DNA from: Oscillospiraceae bacterium
GTDB taxonomy: Bacteria; Bacillota; Clostridia; Oscillospirales; Oscillospiraceae
Reading direction: 5' to 3'
NCBI GenBank assembly: GCA_902790375.1
Contig: CADARY010000006.1
Coordinates: forward strand, 1 to 64,000
Length of the DNA: 64,000 nucleotides
Positions 41,344-49,556 of the stretch are shown here, piece after piece. Position 1 is the first letter of the stretch, and every line of letters begins with the position of its first letter. Below the pieces are notes generated by a model. That model was not told where the DNA came from, searched no databases, and was given only the letters and a program-made list of their open reading frames with translations. The position numbers and the translations under genes are program-made.

Positions 41344-42398
41344 TGGCGAAAAAGCATGATATCAATCTGGACTTTGTCCGCACGGCGGCGGCCCTGTTCA
41401 TCGTGTTCTCTCACTTTTTTGACAACACCGGGCTCTACGAGTTCGATACCGCCTTTCCCATCAAGCTTTTATCCATCGGCCTCAGGATGATCGTGGGCAC
41501 CTGCGTTGCCATGTTCATCATGCTCACGGGGTATCTCTGCTCGGAGAAAAAGCTCTCGCCGCGCTATTATCTCGGCTTTCTGCGCATCTATATCACCTAT
41601 CTCGTGTGCAGCGCCTTCGCCTTTCTCGCGCGGCGCTTCCTTCTGCACGAGCCTCTGGGTCTGCGCGAAATGATCAGCGGGATCATCAATTTCGAGAGCA
41701 TCGAATATGCCTGGTACCTGCTCATGTACCTGGGGCTTTTCCTGATGATCCCGTTTCTGAACCTGGCCTTCAACGGCCTGGAGTCCGACCGGCAGCGGCT
41801 TGTGCTGATCGGGACCTTTCTCTATCTCTCGATCCTGCCGACTCTGCTGCACCGCCCGGTGCACCTCATGACGGTGTGGTGGAAGAATCTATCGCCCATT
41901 GCCTATTACTTCACCGGCGCGTATCTCAAGCGCACACGCCCGAAGGTCTCTGCCGGAAAGACGGCAGGCCTGCTTCTCGTGCTGGTGGCGGCCTTTGTGG
42001 GCGTGGACGTGCTGCTGCTGGGCCCCGGCGGAGAGTGGACCATCGACGTTACGCGCCATGATCACTATCAGGGCTATGTCTGTGCGCTGCTCTGCTTCCT
42101 GATCCTGCAAAACGCCGGGGCGGATCGCTTCCCCCGGGCGGTGCAGAGCTGGATCACGCGCCTTGCGAGCCTGTCGCTCTCGATCTATCTGCTCTCGTGG
42201 ATCACGGATGCGCTGCTCTATCCGCGCTTCAAGGCGGCGGTGCCCGATCTGAACCGGCAGTTCTGGTACATGCTGCCCGTGAGCCTTGCGAGCTTTCTGG
42301 GCGCGGCGGCGCTGGCCTGGCTTGCCGAGCGGCTCATCCGGCCGCTGGACAAATGGATACGTGATCAGCTGATCAGGCACATCCCGGCGCTGAAATAA
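41343..42398 (+). CDS. Membrane acyltransferase (acyltransferase 3 family)
   Basis: A 351-residue protein with about ten transmembrane helices. The family start HDINLDFVRTAAALFIVFSHF carries the conserved Arg and catalytic-type His (about 25). Such proteins O-acylate surface glycans or peptidoglycan. It is coupled to dnaE through a TGATG overlap, probably only a transcriptional convenience. The acceptor is unknown. A foldback repeat lies directly downstream. Confidence 0.85.
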   Translation: MAKKHDINLDFVRTAAALFIVFSHFFDNTGLYEFDTAFPIKLLSIGLRMIVGTCVAMFIMLTGYLCSEKKLSPRYYLGFLRIYITYLVCSAFAFLARRFLLHEPLGLREMISGIINFESIEYAWYLLMYLGLFLMIPFLNLAFNGLESDRQRLVLIGTFLYLSILPTLLHRPVHLMTVWWKNLSPIAYYFTGAYLKRTRPKVSAGKTAGLLLVLVAAFVGVDVLLLGPGGEWTIDVTRHDHYQGYVCALLCFLILQNAGADRFPRAVQSWITRLASLSLSIYLLSWITDALLYPRFKAAVPDLNRQFWYMLPVSLASFLGAAALAWLAERLIRPLDKWIRDQLIRHIPALK

Positions 42399-42403
42399 AA
42401 GGC

Positions 42404-42586
42404 GGCCGTGAAAAACGTCGCTGCATACGGTTTCCGTTGTAGGGGCGGACAGTATCCGCCCGACAAGAAAAACGGAATGAACTACAGATAATATTGGGCG
42501 GATTCGCAGCATTTTTTGCGAATCCGCCCAATACTTATTCATTCACTGCACGGGCCCTAAAGTTTTACCGGACTTTTTTCACAGCC
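42404..42586. mobile_element. MITE-like foldback element, family B, copy 2
   Basis: A non-coding 183-bp element with inverted ends (GGCCGTGAAAAACGTCGC at the left, the complement of GGCTGTGAAAAAAGTCCGG at the right). An AGGGGCGG/CCGCCC dyad near 42443 and a perfect central 15-bp stem (42493-42532) are present. It exactly fills the gap between two convergent genes (42398 and 42592). It is related to 21829-22007 and to a lone end at 61658-61676. No transposase is encoded. Mobility is inferred from dispersal. Confidence 0.65.
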
Positions 42587-42591
42587 CCGAT

Positions 42592-43242
42592 TTATACCCC
42601 CAGCTCGCGCAGAACCTCGAACACGTCCCGGTGGCGAATGTCGCGCGGTTCAAAGTGCAGGGCGTTATATACAAGCTGCATCACCGCGCCGGCGCCGAAG
42701 GTGCTCAGCAGGGTGCCGATGCCCACAGGCCCGCCGAGGGCCCAGCCCGCCAGCAGCACCACCACCCACAGCAGGATCTCCACTACGCCGATGGGCACGC
42801 GCGGCAGGCGCTTGCCGAGGCCGATGAGCAGGGAATCCCGCGGCCCGCAGCCCTGGGCCGCGCGCATGTAGATCCACATGCCGAGGGCGTTGAACACATA
42901 GCCCGCCAGCATGAGCACGACGCCGATCCAGACGCTCCGGTTGAGCGGCAGGGGATTGAGATCGTTGAACATCTGCACGAAATTGCCTGTGAGCAGCGCG
43001 TCGATGATCGTGCCGAAGCCGATGCGCTCGTGCAGCAGCAGGTCGATCACCAGCACCGCCACGGCGATGCAGGTCATGGACAGCCCGTAGTTGAGCGGCG
43101 TATGGTACGATACGCCCATGCCCAGGCAGTCCCAGGGGGCAAGGCCGATGTTGGCAAAGATCGTCAGATGCACACCAAAGGAAAAGACCAGCAGCCCGCC
43201 CACGATCTGCAGCCACTCGCGGAATACTTTTTTTCTGTCCAT
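42592..43242 (-). CDS. YczE/YitT-like integral membrane protein
   Basis: A 216-residue protein with about five transmembrane helices. It has the family pattern near the N-terminus (GLLVFSFGVHLTIFANIGLAPWDCLGMG) and a glycine-rich GGPVGIGTLLSTFGAGAVMQ block. These match YczE-like proteins, which sit near transport and lipopeptide genes in Bacillus but have no assigned reaction. ATG 43242 is chosen for GGGAG spacing; ATG 43251 is an alternative. It lies 40 nt downstream of the methyltransferase gene on the same strand. Confidence 0.78.
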   Translation of the reverse strand: MDRKKVFREWLQIVGGLLVFSFGVHLTIFANIGLAPWDCLGMGVSYHTPLNYGLSMTCIAVAVLVIDLLLHERIGFGTIIDALLTGNFVQMFNDLNPLPLNRSVWIGVVLMLAGYVFNALGMWIYMRAAQGCGPRDSLLIGLGKRLPRVPIGVVEILLWVVVLLAGWALGGPVGIGTLLSTFGAGAVMQLVYNALHFEPRDIRHRDVFEVLRELGV

Positions 43243-43282
43243 TGCAATCATTTCTCCCGGATCTGTTCTGGCCTGGGCGGCT

Positions 43283-44107
43283 TTATGTCGTCCCGCCCGG
43301 CGAAAGACACAGGGCATAGAAGGCCACGGCGCTGGCCGCCGCCACGTTCAGAGAGTCCACCCCATGGCTCATGGGGATGCGCACGGTGTAATCGCAGGCG
43401 GCGATGGTGGAGGCGGCAAGCCCGTCCCCCTCGGTGCCCAGCACGACGGCGAGTTTTTCGATCCCCGGCAGGCGCGGATCGGCGACGCTGAGGGAATCCT
43501 CCCGCAGGGCCATGGCCGCGGTCTGAAAGCCATAGCGGTGCAGCAGGGCCTGCCAGTCGCCCGCGGGCAGATAGCTCCACGGGACCTGGAAGACCGTGCC
43601 CATGCTCACCCGCACGGCCCGGCGATAGAGAGGGTCGCTGCCCTCGTTCGTGAGCAGTACCGCGTCCACGCCCAGAGCCGCGGCCGAACGAAAGATGGCC
43701 CCGAGATTCGTGGGGTTCATCACGTTCTCAAGCACCGCCACCCGGCGCGCCCTGCGGCAGAGCTCCCCTGCGTCCGGCAGCGCCGGCCTGCGCATGGCGC
43801 AGAGCATACCGCGCGTCAGATGAAAGCCGGTGATCTGGATCAGGACCGGCAGCTCTGCCGCGTACACGGGCACGTCCCCACAGCGCGCAAGCAGCTCCTT
43901 CGCCCGGCCCTCGATGAGCTTTTTCTCCATCAGCACCGACACCGGCACACAGCCTGCGTCCAGCGCCCGCTCAATGACAAGGGGGCTTTCGGCGATGAAG
44001 ACGGCGTTGGCGGGATCGGCGCGGTTTAAGAGCTGGTTTTCCGTCAGGCGGGCGTAAAGATCCAGCGCGGGATCGGCAAAATCGGTGATGTCAAGGATGT
44101 TCGGCAT
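43283..44107 (-). CDS. TrmH/SpoU-family RNA 2'-O-methyltransferase
   Basis: A 274-residue SPOUT methyltransferase. It has an N-terminal substrate-binding domain (about 1-110) and motif 1 ENVMNPTNLGAIFRSAAALG (about 140-159) with the catalytic Arg. Motif 2 is VVLGTEGDGL and motif 3 IPMSHGVDSLNVAAASAVAFY. It uses S-adenosylmethionine and a trefoil knot to methylate ribose in rRNA or tRNA; the target is not predictable. ATG 44107 follows AGGAG. Confidence 0.92.
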   Translation of the reverse strand: MPNILDITDFADPALDLYARLTENQLLNRADPANAVFIAESPLVIERALDAGCVPVSVLMEKKLIEGRAKELLARCGDVPVYAAELPVLIQITGFHLTRGMLCAMRRPALPDAGELCRRARRVAVLENVMNPTNLGAIFRSAAALGVDAVLLTNEGSDPLYRRAVRVSMGTVFQVPWSYLPAGDWQALLHRYGFQTAAMALREDSLSVADPRLPGIEKLAVVLGTEGDGLAASTIAACDYTVRIPMSHGVDSLNVAAASAVAFYALCLSPGGTT

Positions 44108-44298
44108 GTTCGGCTCCTGCAGTGTATGGAAGCCCTTGACCATATGTCTCCATGATGCTCAGCGGGCTTCGCGCTGTCTGAAACAAATTTCGCTCGGGAA
44201 TCCAATAAAGCGTCTTATTAAATATACGCCCGGCATTGAAATCTTGCAAGCGCAGCGGCAAAAAAACAGAGGCCGCATCGCTGCAGCCCCTTCAAGCG

Positions 44299-44673
44299 TT
44301 ATGTTTTCGCTTTCTTCGTCTCTTTGAGGATCGCGCTGAACCTGTCCAGCAGCTCCGGCGTGATGCCGGGGCTTGCGAGCATGGCGTGAAACAGCATTTC
44401 CAGCCGCTCCGGCCCGCCGTAAAACACATTCTCCGCGTAATAATTCTCCCCGGTCAGCTTTGCCTCATACAGTCTGCCATAGGATTTCCCGCTGCGGGCA
44501 AAGCCGCTCTCCGCGAGCGCACCCTTCGCCAGCAGACGGTTGAGCAGGATATGGATGGAATTGTCTTTCCAGTTCTTGTCGACCGACAGATCCAGAATTT
44601 CACCGCGTGTCAGCGGTCTTCCGGCTCCCCAGATAACATTCATGATTTCAAGTTCGCTTTTGGTTAATTCCAT
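44299..44673 (-). CDS. BlaI/MecI/CopY-family transcriptional repressor
   Basis: A 124-residue winged-helix repressor (LTKSELEIMNVIWGAGRPLTRGEI, helix-turn-helix about 3-60; KSYGRLYEAKLTGENYY wing and linker). Homologs bind TACA/TGTA palindromes and are inactivated by a BlaR1-type protease. No BlaR1/MecR1 gene lies next to it, which is unusual. A near-consensus promoter and an inverted repeat sit just upstream. Its target genes are unknown; the TrmH methyltransferase 190 nt downstream is one possibility. Confidence 0.88.
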   Translation of the reverse strand: MELTKSELEIMNVIWGAGRPLTRGEILDLSVDKNWKDNSIHILLNRLLAKGALAESGFARSGKSYGRLYEAKLTGENYYAENVFYGGPERLEMLFHAMLASPGITPELLDRFSAILKETKKAKT

Positions 44674-44748
44674 GGAAACCCCTCTTTCAGCGTGAATGCG
44701 GCATGACCGGCATCCTCAAGGATTCAGCGTTGGAAATGATTCGAACTG

Positions 44749-44777
44749 ATTGTATGACCATTAATCCCAAATGTCAA
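44749..44777 (-). promoter_or_regulatory. Promoter of the BlaI-type repressor
   Basis: On the minus strand a perfect TTGACA (44772-44777), a 17-nt spacer and TACAAT (44749-44754), about 75 nt before the start codon. Confidence 0.82.
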
Positions 44778-44791
44778 GTATGAAAATACTT
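44776..44791 (-). promoter_or_regulatory. Candidate operator at the -35 box
   Basis: A 16-bp inverted repeat AAGTAT-GAAA-ATACTT overlaps the upstream edge of the -35 element. It could serve autoregulation by the BlaI-type protein, though it is not the classic TACA/TGTA half-site. Confidence 0.4.
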
Positions 44792-44814
44792 AAAAAGTGT
44801 AAAATAACCTTGAA

Positions 44815-45252
44815 TCATTTCTGAAAAAGCTCAAAATAATCATGAAAAATATCAACATTACGGCACTTCAAATATTCGGCCGCCATCCCGTCACCTGCCG
44901 TTAAGGTTCCGGAAAAGCTCCCGTCGTAGATCGTGCCGCTCCCGCAGGAGGGGCTGTTGCTCTTGAGCAGGGCCTTGTGCGCCCCGAAGCGTTCGGCCAG
45001 CGCTGCGGCAATTTCAGCGCCACGCTGAAAGGCGGCCGTCACGTCCTTCCCGCTGCGGCTGATGACACGTCCGTCCCGGCGCTCACTGGGCTCCCGCGGG
45101 ATCGGGAGACCGCCGGCCGCCTCCGGGCAGACCGGGATCAGGTGATAGCGCAGGCGCAGCTGCTGGAGCACCTCCGGCGGCAGGGCGTTGTTCCCGCCGT
45201 TATATTTGCAGTTTGAACCGAGAAGACAGGCGCTGATCAGCAAGCTCTCCAT
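44815..45252 (-). CDS. DUF523 family protein
   Basis: A 145-residue protein with SACLLGSNCKYNGGNN (about 5-20), PVCPEAAGGLPIPREPSE and KSNSPSCGSGTIYDGSF, the conserved cysteine-rich pattern of DUF523. Biochemical function is unknown. ATG 45252 follows GGAGGTGACGGG. It starts 4 nt after the rhomboid gene's stop, forming a leftward unit macro-rhomboid-DUF523. Confidence 0.9.
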   Translation of the reverse strand: MESLLISACLLGSNCKYNGGNNALPPEVLQQLRLRYHLIPVCPEAAGGLPIPREPSERRDGRVISRSGKDVTAAFQRGAEIAAALAERFGAHKALLKSNSPSCGSGTIYDGSFSGTLTAGDGMAAEYLKCRNVDIFHDYFELFQK

Positions 45253-45256
45253 CCCG

Positions 45257-45826
45257 TCACCTCCGCATGCCGAGACCCAGAAAGGCCCCGCACAGCCCGC
45301 CGATAATGTGCGTGAGCTGGGACACATTGTCCGACAGCGTCACCCCGTTGACGACCTCGCCGCCGATATAGAGCACCAGCACCAGAATCAGCGTCAGAGG
45401 GATGCAGCCCTCGCGCATGCCGGCGAGGGAGGACATGACGATCATCATGAACACGATGCCGGAAGCGCCCATCAGCGCCGTGCCGGGGAAGAAGAGCCAG
45501 TGCACAAGCCCGGAGACCAGCGCCGTCACAAAGATCGCCCAGAAGAGGGCGCGGCCGCCGTAGCGCTCCTCCAGCGGAGGCCCGACCACGAGGATCATCA
45601 TCATGTTGCCGATGTAGTGGGCATAGCTCCGGTGCCCCAGCACGTGCAGCACAAAACGCGGATAGGTCCCCAGATCCCGGAGAGAGGAGCGGTATACGCT
45701 GAACAGCGCCTGTGTGCTCCGCCCGCCGGTAAAGCGGTCAAGCAGCAGCACGCCCAAGCTCAAAAGCGCGAAGCTCAGCACCACGGGGGAGTTATACTGG
45801 ATCTGAATGCCGCCGCGCCGCTTCAT
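45257..45826 (-). CDS. Rhomboid-family intramembrane serine protease
   Basis: A 189-residue protein with six hydrophobic helices. The rhomboid signatures are HYIGN (HxxxN type, about 70), GASG with the catalytic Ser (about 120) and the catalytic His in THIIGG (about 171). It cleaves membrane-spanning substrates; none is suggested by context. Its start overlaps the macro-domain stop by 4 nt, so translation is coupled. Confidence 0.92.
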   Translation of the reverse strand: MKRRGGIQIQYNSPVVLSFALLSLGVLLLDRFTGGRSTQALFSVYRSSLRDLGTYPRFVLHVLGHRSYAHYIGNMMMILVVGPPLEERYGGRALFWAIFVTALVSGLVHWLFFPGTALMGASGIVFMMIVMSSLAGMREGCIPLTLILVLVLYIGGEVVNGVTLSDNVSQLTHIIGGLCGAFLGLGMRR

Positions 45827-46347
45827 GCCTCTGCCTCCAGCGCGGCCAGGGCCGCGTCGTATGCCTCCTTCGTATGCCCGTCAAAGCAGACCATGCGCAC
45901 AAGCTCGATCTCCGGGTGCCGCTCCAGGTAGACCGCGATGGTGCCAATGGCGATCGGGGCGGCCTTTTCCAGCGGGAAGTGATAGACGCCGGTGCTGATC
46001 GACGGAAAGGCCACCGACCGGCAGCCGTGCTCCGAGGCAAGACACAGGCAGCTTAAATAGCAGGAGGCCAGCAGCTCCTCCTCGTTGTGTCCGCCGCCGT
46101 GCCAGACGGGGCCCGGCGTATGCAGGACGAATTTTGCCGGCAGGCGGTAGCCTCTGGTGATCTTGGCCTCGCCGGTACGGCAGCCGTGCAGCGTGCGGCA
46201 TTCCTCCAGCAGCTCCGGTCCCGCCGCGCGATGAATGGCGCCGTCGACTCCTCCTCCGCCGAGCAGCGTGGTGTTGGCGGCGTTAGCAATGGCGTCCACC
46301 TGCTGCCGGGTAATATCGCCCTGGACGATCTCGATGCGTGTTTTCAT
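45823..46347 (-). CDS. Macro-domain ADP-ribose hydrolase-like protein
   Basis: A 174-residue macro domain with VQGDIT (8-13), [22 protein letters not shown] (about 22-43) and [15 protein letters not shown]. This fits the YmdB/O-acetyl-ADP-ribose deacetylase group that binds ADP-ribose and hydrolyses its esters. GGGAGG precedes the ATG. First gene of the macro-rhomboid-DUF523 unit. Confidence 0.93.
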   Translation of the reverse strand: MKTRIEIVQGDITRQQVDAIANAANTTLLGGGGVDGAIHRAAGPELLEECRTLHGCRTGEAKITRGYRLPAKFVLHTPGPVWHGGGHNEEELLASCYLSCLCLASEHGCRSVAFPSISTGVYHFPLEKAAPIAIGTIAVYLERHPEIELVRMVCFDGHTKEAYDAALAALEAEA

Positions 46348-46383
46348 GCGATTGCCTCCCTTGTGAAAAATAGAGTTTTATAC

Positions 46384-46412
46384 AAAAAACGGCCCCACCC
46401 AACGGTGGAGCC
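46384..46412 (-). terminator. Terminator of tRNA-Met/tRNA-Glu unit
   Basis: On the minus strand GGCTCCACC-GTTG-GGTGGGGCC with a following G and six Ts, 7 nt after the tRNA-Glu CCA end. Confidence 0.9.
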
Positions 46413-46418
46413 GATGTC

Positions 46419-46493
46419 TGGTGACCCGTACGGGACTCGAACCCATGTTACCGCCGTGAAAGGGCGGTGTCTTAACCACTTGACCAACGGGCC
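46419..46493 (-). tRNA. tRNA-Glu (TTC)
   Basis: Cloverleaf on the minus strand: acceptor GGCCCGT/ACGGGTC, anticodon stem CCGCC/GGCGG with loop CTTTCAC, T-arm with GTTCGAG, and encoded CCA. The anticodon is TTC. Confidence 0.97.
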
Positions 46494-46498
46494 GGATA

Positions 46499-46524
46499 AA
46501 AGGCGCAGCAGTTGCTGCGCCTTT
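46499..46524 (-). other. Spacer hairpin between two tRNAs
   Basis: A perfect 12-bp stem (AAAGGCGCAGCA and its complement) with a 2-nt loop lies between the tRNA-Met and tRNA-Glu genes. It probably guides processing of the shared precursor or partially terminates it. Confidence 0.7.
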
Positions 46525-46527
46525 GTT

Positions 46528-46604
46528 TGGTAGCGGCACCTGGATTCGAACCGGGGACACTTCGGGTATGAACCGAATGCTCTGGCCAACTGAGCTATGC
46601 CGCC
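46528..46604 (-). tRNA. tRNA-Met (CAT)
   Basis: Minus-strand cloverleaf: acceptor GGCGGCA/TGCCGCT, D-arm with AGCTCAGTTGG, anticodon stem TTCGG/CCGAA with loop TTCATAC, T-arm GTTCGAAT, encoded CCA. The perfectly paired acceptor start indicates elongator rather than initiator tRNA. Confidence 0.95.
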
Positions 46605-46628
46605 ATTTGCTATGAGAACAGCATAAGG

Positions 46629-46657
46629 AATATATCAGATTTGATGCCGCTTGTCAA
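46629..46657 (-). promoter_or_regulatory. Promoter of the leftward tRNA unit
   Basis: On the minus strand a perfect TTGACA (46652-46657), a 17-nt spacer and TATATT (46629-46634), 25 nt before tRNA-Met. Confidence 0.85.
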
Positions 46658-46706
46658 CACCTGGAGACAATTTTTTCTGAACTTATCAAAAAATAAAAAG
46701 TTTCTC

Positions 46707-46735
46707 TTGAAATCGCGGAAAGCCTGTGGTAATAT
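46707..46735 (+). promoter_or_regulatory. Promoter of tRNA-Val
   Basis: TTGAAA (46707-46712), 17 nt, TAATAT (46730-46735), 11 nt before the tRNA. Confidence 0.8.
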
Positions 46736-46746
46736 ATACGAGCTAT

Positions 46747-46823
46747 GGAGGGTTAGCTCAGCTGGTTAGAGCGTCCGCCTCACACGCGGAAGGTCGACGG
46801 TTCGAGTCCGCCACTCTCCACCA
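46747..46823 (+). tRNA. tRNA-Val (CAC)
   Basis: Cloverleaf: acceptor GGAGGGT/ACTCTCC, D-arm AGCTCAGCTGG, anticodon stem TCCGC/GCGGA with loop CTCACAC, T-arm GTTCGAG, encoded CCA. Anticodon CAC reads GTG. Confidence 0.97.
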
Positions 46824-46824
46824 G

Positions 46825-46857
46825 AAAAACGACGTGTTTCGACACGTCGTTTTTTTT
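46825..46857 (+). terminator. Terminator of tRNA-Val
   Basis: ACGACGTGT-TTCG-ACACGTCGT with flanking A and T runs, directly after the tRNA. Confidence 0.93.
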
Positions 46858-47075
46858 GGTGCAGAGCGGTGGCGTAAACTGAGCCGCACGGACGCCAAAG
46901 CACTGTGCGCATCCTCCCCTGCCTGCCAGTTTTCGCAGAATTTCTGTATTATGTCTCCAAAAACCTATAGACAAGTGAAAGCGAAAATGTTAAAATACTA
47001 CAAATAATTGAAATCATACCGTTTTCTGTCTACCTGGCAATACAGAAAAAACCTGCGGGAAAAGAGGTGTTATCC

Positions 47076-49382
47076 ATGCGCACGACAATCGCAATCGTCG
47101 TCCTCGTTTTGGCGCTTGCGCTGGATATCTGCGCCTGGATTGCCCATCGCTCCAAAAAGGAGATCGCACCCGCGGTCGTGGTCCTGCTGACCGGGCTGAT
47201 CCCACCGGTGCTCGGCAACCTTCTCATCATTATCGCCCATACAAAAGGTCTGGCCACGCTCGGCTCCTATATCTATTTTCTGGGCATGGACTATGTCATG
47301 TTCGGCCTTTTGAGCTTCACGCTCAAATACTGTGAGATCGACTGGCGCAGCAGGCGGGAGAAGCGCCTGGTGCTTGCCGTTTTGATCCTCGATGTGATAC
47401 AGCTCCTGCTCAACCCGATCTTCGGCCATGCCTTCGATACCGAGATGATCATAGCCTACGGCGCGCCCTATTACCGCCTTGTCCCCTATGCCGGGCAGAC
47501 CTTCCACCGCCTGGTGGACTACGGCATCTTCTTCACCGTGCTGGTGATCTTTGTGTTCAAGCTCCTGCGCTCGCCCCGGATCTATACGGAGCGGTATTTC
47601 ATCATCCTGATGTCCATGGTGTTCACCGGCCTGTGGGAGACCTTCTATATCTTTTCGCGCACACCCATTGACTCTTCGATGATCGGCTTCGGCGTCTTCG
47701 GCCTGCTGGTGTTCTACTTTGCCCTGTACTATCGGCCGCTGCGCCTGCTGGACCACATGCTTGCGAGCGTCGTGTCCGACATGCGGGAGGCCGTTTATTT
47801 CTTTGACGCCAGCAACCGCTGCGTCTGGGTCAACAAGCACGGCGCACGCTTCCTGGAGCTGGACGAGAAGGACTATGACGAGTGCGGCAGGCGCCTGCAA
47901 AAGCTGTTCCCGGACGTTGAGCCGACGGGCGGTGAATTGTCCTGCAAGCAGATCCTGACGATCGGCGGGGAGACAAAGTACTTCACGCTCAACCGCCATG
48001 TCCTGATGGATGAGGAGAAGCGCCTGGTCGGCACTTTGATCGCCATCCGGGACGACACCGCCCAGGAAAAGGCCCTGCAGCAGGAGCGCTACAGCGCAAA
48101 CCACGACAGCCTGACCGGCCTTTACACCAAGGAGCACCTGTACGACAGGATCCGCGAGACGCTGGACGCCAATCCGGACAAGAACTATTATATCTCCTAT
48201 CTGGACATCAACGATTTCAAAATGGTCAACGACATCTTCGGCAGCGACTTTGGGGACTATGCCCTCAGGTGCCTGGCCGATGATCTGCGTTCAAAAATGC
48301 CGGAGGGGGCGCTCTACGGACGCCTGGCGGGAGACTGCTTTGGCCTCTGCCTGGAGGAGAAGGACTTCGACATCGACAAGGCAGAGCGCTACATGACCAA
48401 CTTCACCGTGAAGAACGAAAGCGTCCAGCACACGCTGATCATCCATCAGGGCTCCTATAAGGTCACGGAGCGGGACATCAATGTGTCGGTCATGTTTGAC
48501 CGGGCGCACATGGCGCAGTCCACCATCAAGGACGACTATAAAAAGCACGTGGCCCTGTATGATGACACCATGCGCGAGAAGACCCTCTGGGATCAGCGTA
48601 TCTCCACCATGCTGCCGGACGCTCTGGCCAAGGGGCAGATCGTTCCTTATCTGCAGGCCATGGTGGATGCTGAAGGGCATGTGGTCGGGGCTGAGGCGCT
48701 GGTACGCTGGCTCCACCCCACGCTCGGCCTCCTGTCCCCCGGGCGCTTTGTCCCGGTCTTTGAGAAAAACGGCATGATCGCCGATGTGGACCGCTACATG
48801 TGGCGCTGCGCCTGTGCGATCCTCGCCCGCTGGCAGGAGATGGGCAACGAGGAGCTCTTTATTTCCATCAATATCTCGCCCAAGGACTTCTATTTCATGG
48901 ATGTCTATGCCGAGCTCAACAGCATCGTGCAGGAGTTTCAGATCCCGCCGTCAAGGCTGCGGGTGGAGATCACCGAGACGGTCATGATGACCGACAACGC
49001 AAACCGCATCCTCATCCTCTCCCGGCTCAAGCAGGCGGGCTTCCTTGTGGAGATGGACGACTTCGGCAGCGGATATTCCTCACTCAACATGCTCAAGGAC
49101 ATGCCGGTGGACGTGGTGAAGATCGACATGGTCTTTCTGACCAGGACGAAGGACAGCCTGCGCTCGCAGACGATCCTGCGCAATGTGATGAACATGACCC
49201 ACGACCTGGGCATCCTCTCCCTTACCGAGGGCGTGGAGACCGAGGATCAGTACCAGATGCTCAGCGGAATGGGCTGCAAGCTCTTCCAGGGCTATTACTT
49301 CGCAAGGCCCATGCCGGTGGAGCAGTTTGAAAAGCTGTTTCTGAAAAAGCCCGCGGCGCTGCGGCAGGCGCATAGCGGATAA
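47076..49382 (+). CDS. 7TM-PAS-GGDEF-EAL cyclic-di-GMP phosphodiesterase
   Basis: A 768-residue membrane signalling protein. Seven N-terminal helices (about 1-215, histidine-kinase 7TM type) precede a PAS-like domain (about 230-335). A GGDEF domain follows with the active-site motif degenerated to AGDCF (about 418), so it is probably not a cyclase. The EAL domain (about 520-760) keeps its catalytic set: GAEALVRW, SINISP, EITET, DDFGSGYSSL, KID and LTEGVET. It is predicted to hydrolyse c-di-GMP in response to an extracellular or membrane signal. ATG 47076 follows AAAGAGGTG. Monocistronic with a terminator. Confidence 0.88.
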   Translation: MRTTIAIVVLVLALALDICAWIAHRSKKEIAPAVVVLLTGLIPPVLGNLLIIIAHTKGLATLGSYIYFLGMDYVMFGLLSFTLKYCEIDWRSRREKRLVLAVLILDVIQLLLNPIFGHAFDTEMIIAYGAPYYRLVPYAGQTFHRLVDYGIFFTVLVIFVFKLLRSPRIYTERYFIILMSMVFTGLWETFYIFSRTPIDSSMIGFGVFGLLVFYFALYYRPLRLLDHMLASVVSDMREAVYFFDASNRCVWVNKHGARFLELDEKDYDECGRRLQKLFPDVEPTGGELSCKQILTIGGETKYFTLNRHVLMDEEKRLVGTLIAIRDDTAQEKALQQERYSANHDSLTGLYTKEHLYDRIRETLDANPDKNYYISYLDINDFKMVNDIFGSDFGDYALRCLADDLRSKMPEGALYGRLAGDCFGLCLEEKDFDIDKAERYMTNFTVKNESVQHTLIIHQGSYKVTERDINVSVMFDRAHMAQSTIKDDYKKHVALYDDTMREKTLWDQRISTMLPDALAKGQIVPYLQAMVDAEGHVVGAEALVRWLHPTLGLLSPGRFVPVFEKNGMIADVDRYMWRCACAILARWQEMGNEELFISINISPKDFYFMDVYAELNSIVQEFQIPPSRLRVEITETVMMTDNANRILILSRLKQAGFLVEMDDFGSGYSSLNMLKDMPVDVVKIDMVFLTRTKDSLRSQTILRNVMNMTHDLGILSLTEGVETEDQYQMLSGMGCKLFQGYYFARPMPVEQFEKLFLKKPAALRQAHSG

Positions 49383-49385
49383 AAA

Positions 49386-49440
49386 GGAGCTGTCTCAATT
49401 GGCATATGCCTGTGCCTTTTGAGACAGCTCCCTTTCCTTT
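49386..49440 (+). terminator. Terminator after the EAL protein
   Basis: A perfect 13-bp stem (GGAGCTGTCTCAA, 49386-49398, with 49419-49431) has a 20-nt loop and a T-rich tail. A family A repeat begins 5 nt later. Confidence 0.75.
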
Positions 49441-49444
49441 ATTA

Positions 49445-49556
49445 GGGCAACACCGCATAATTCGGCAAGAGCAGATCCTGAGAAAATTTGGGTTCTGATA
49501 AAGGCACTTTTTCGCAGATGTACTTTGTGTACCTCAAGAAAACTTAGAGCACAAAT
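49445..49556. repeat. Family A repeat, truncated left copy
   Basis: About 110 bp nearly identical to the left part of 50095-50270 (GGGCAACACCGCATAATTCG, AAAATTTGGGTTCTGATAAA and on). It then skips the middle and ends within the last codons and stop of the leftward gene at 49544. Confidence 0.85.
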
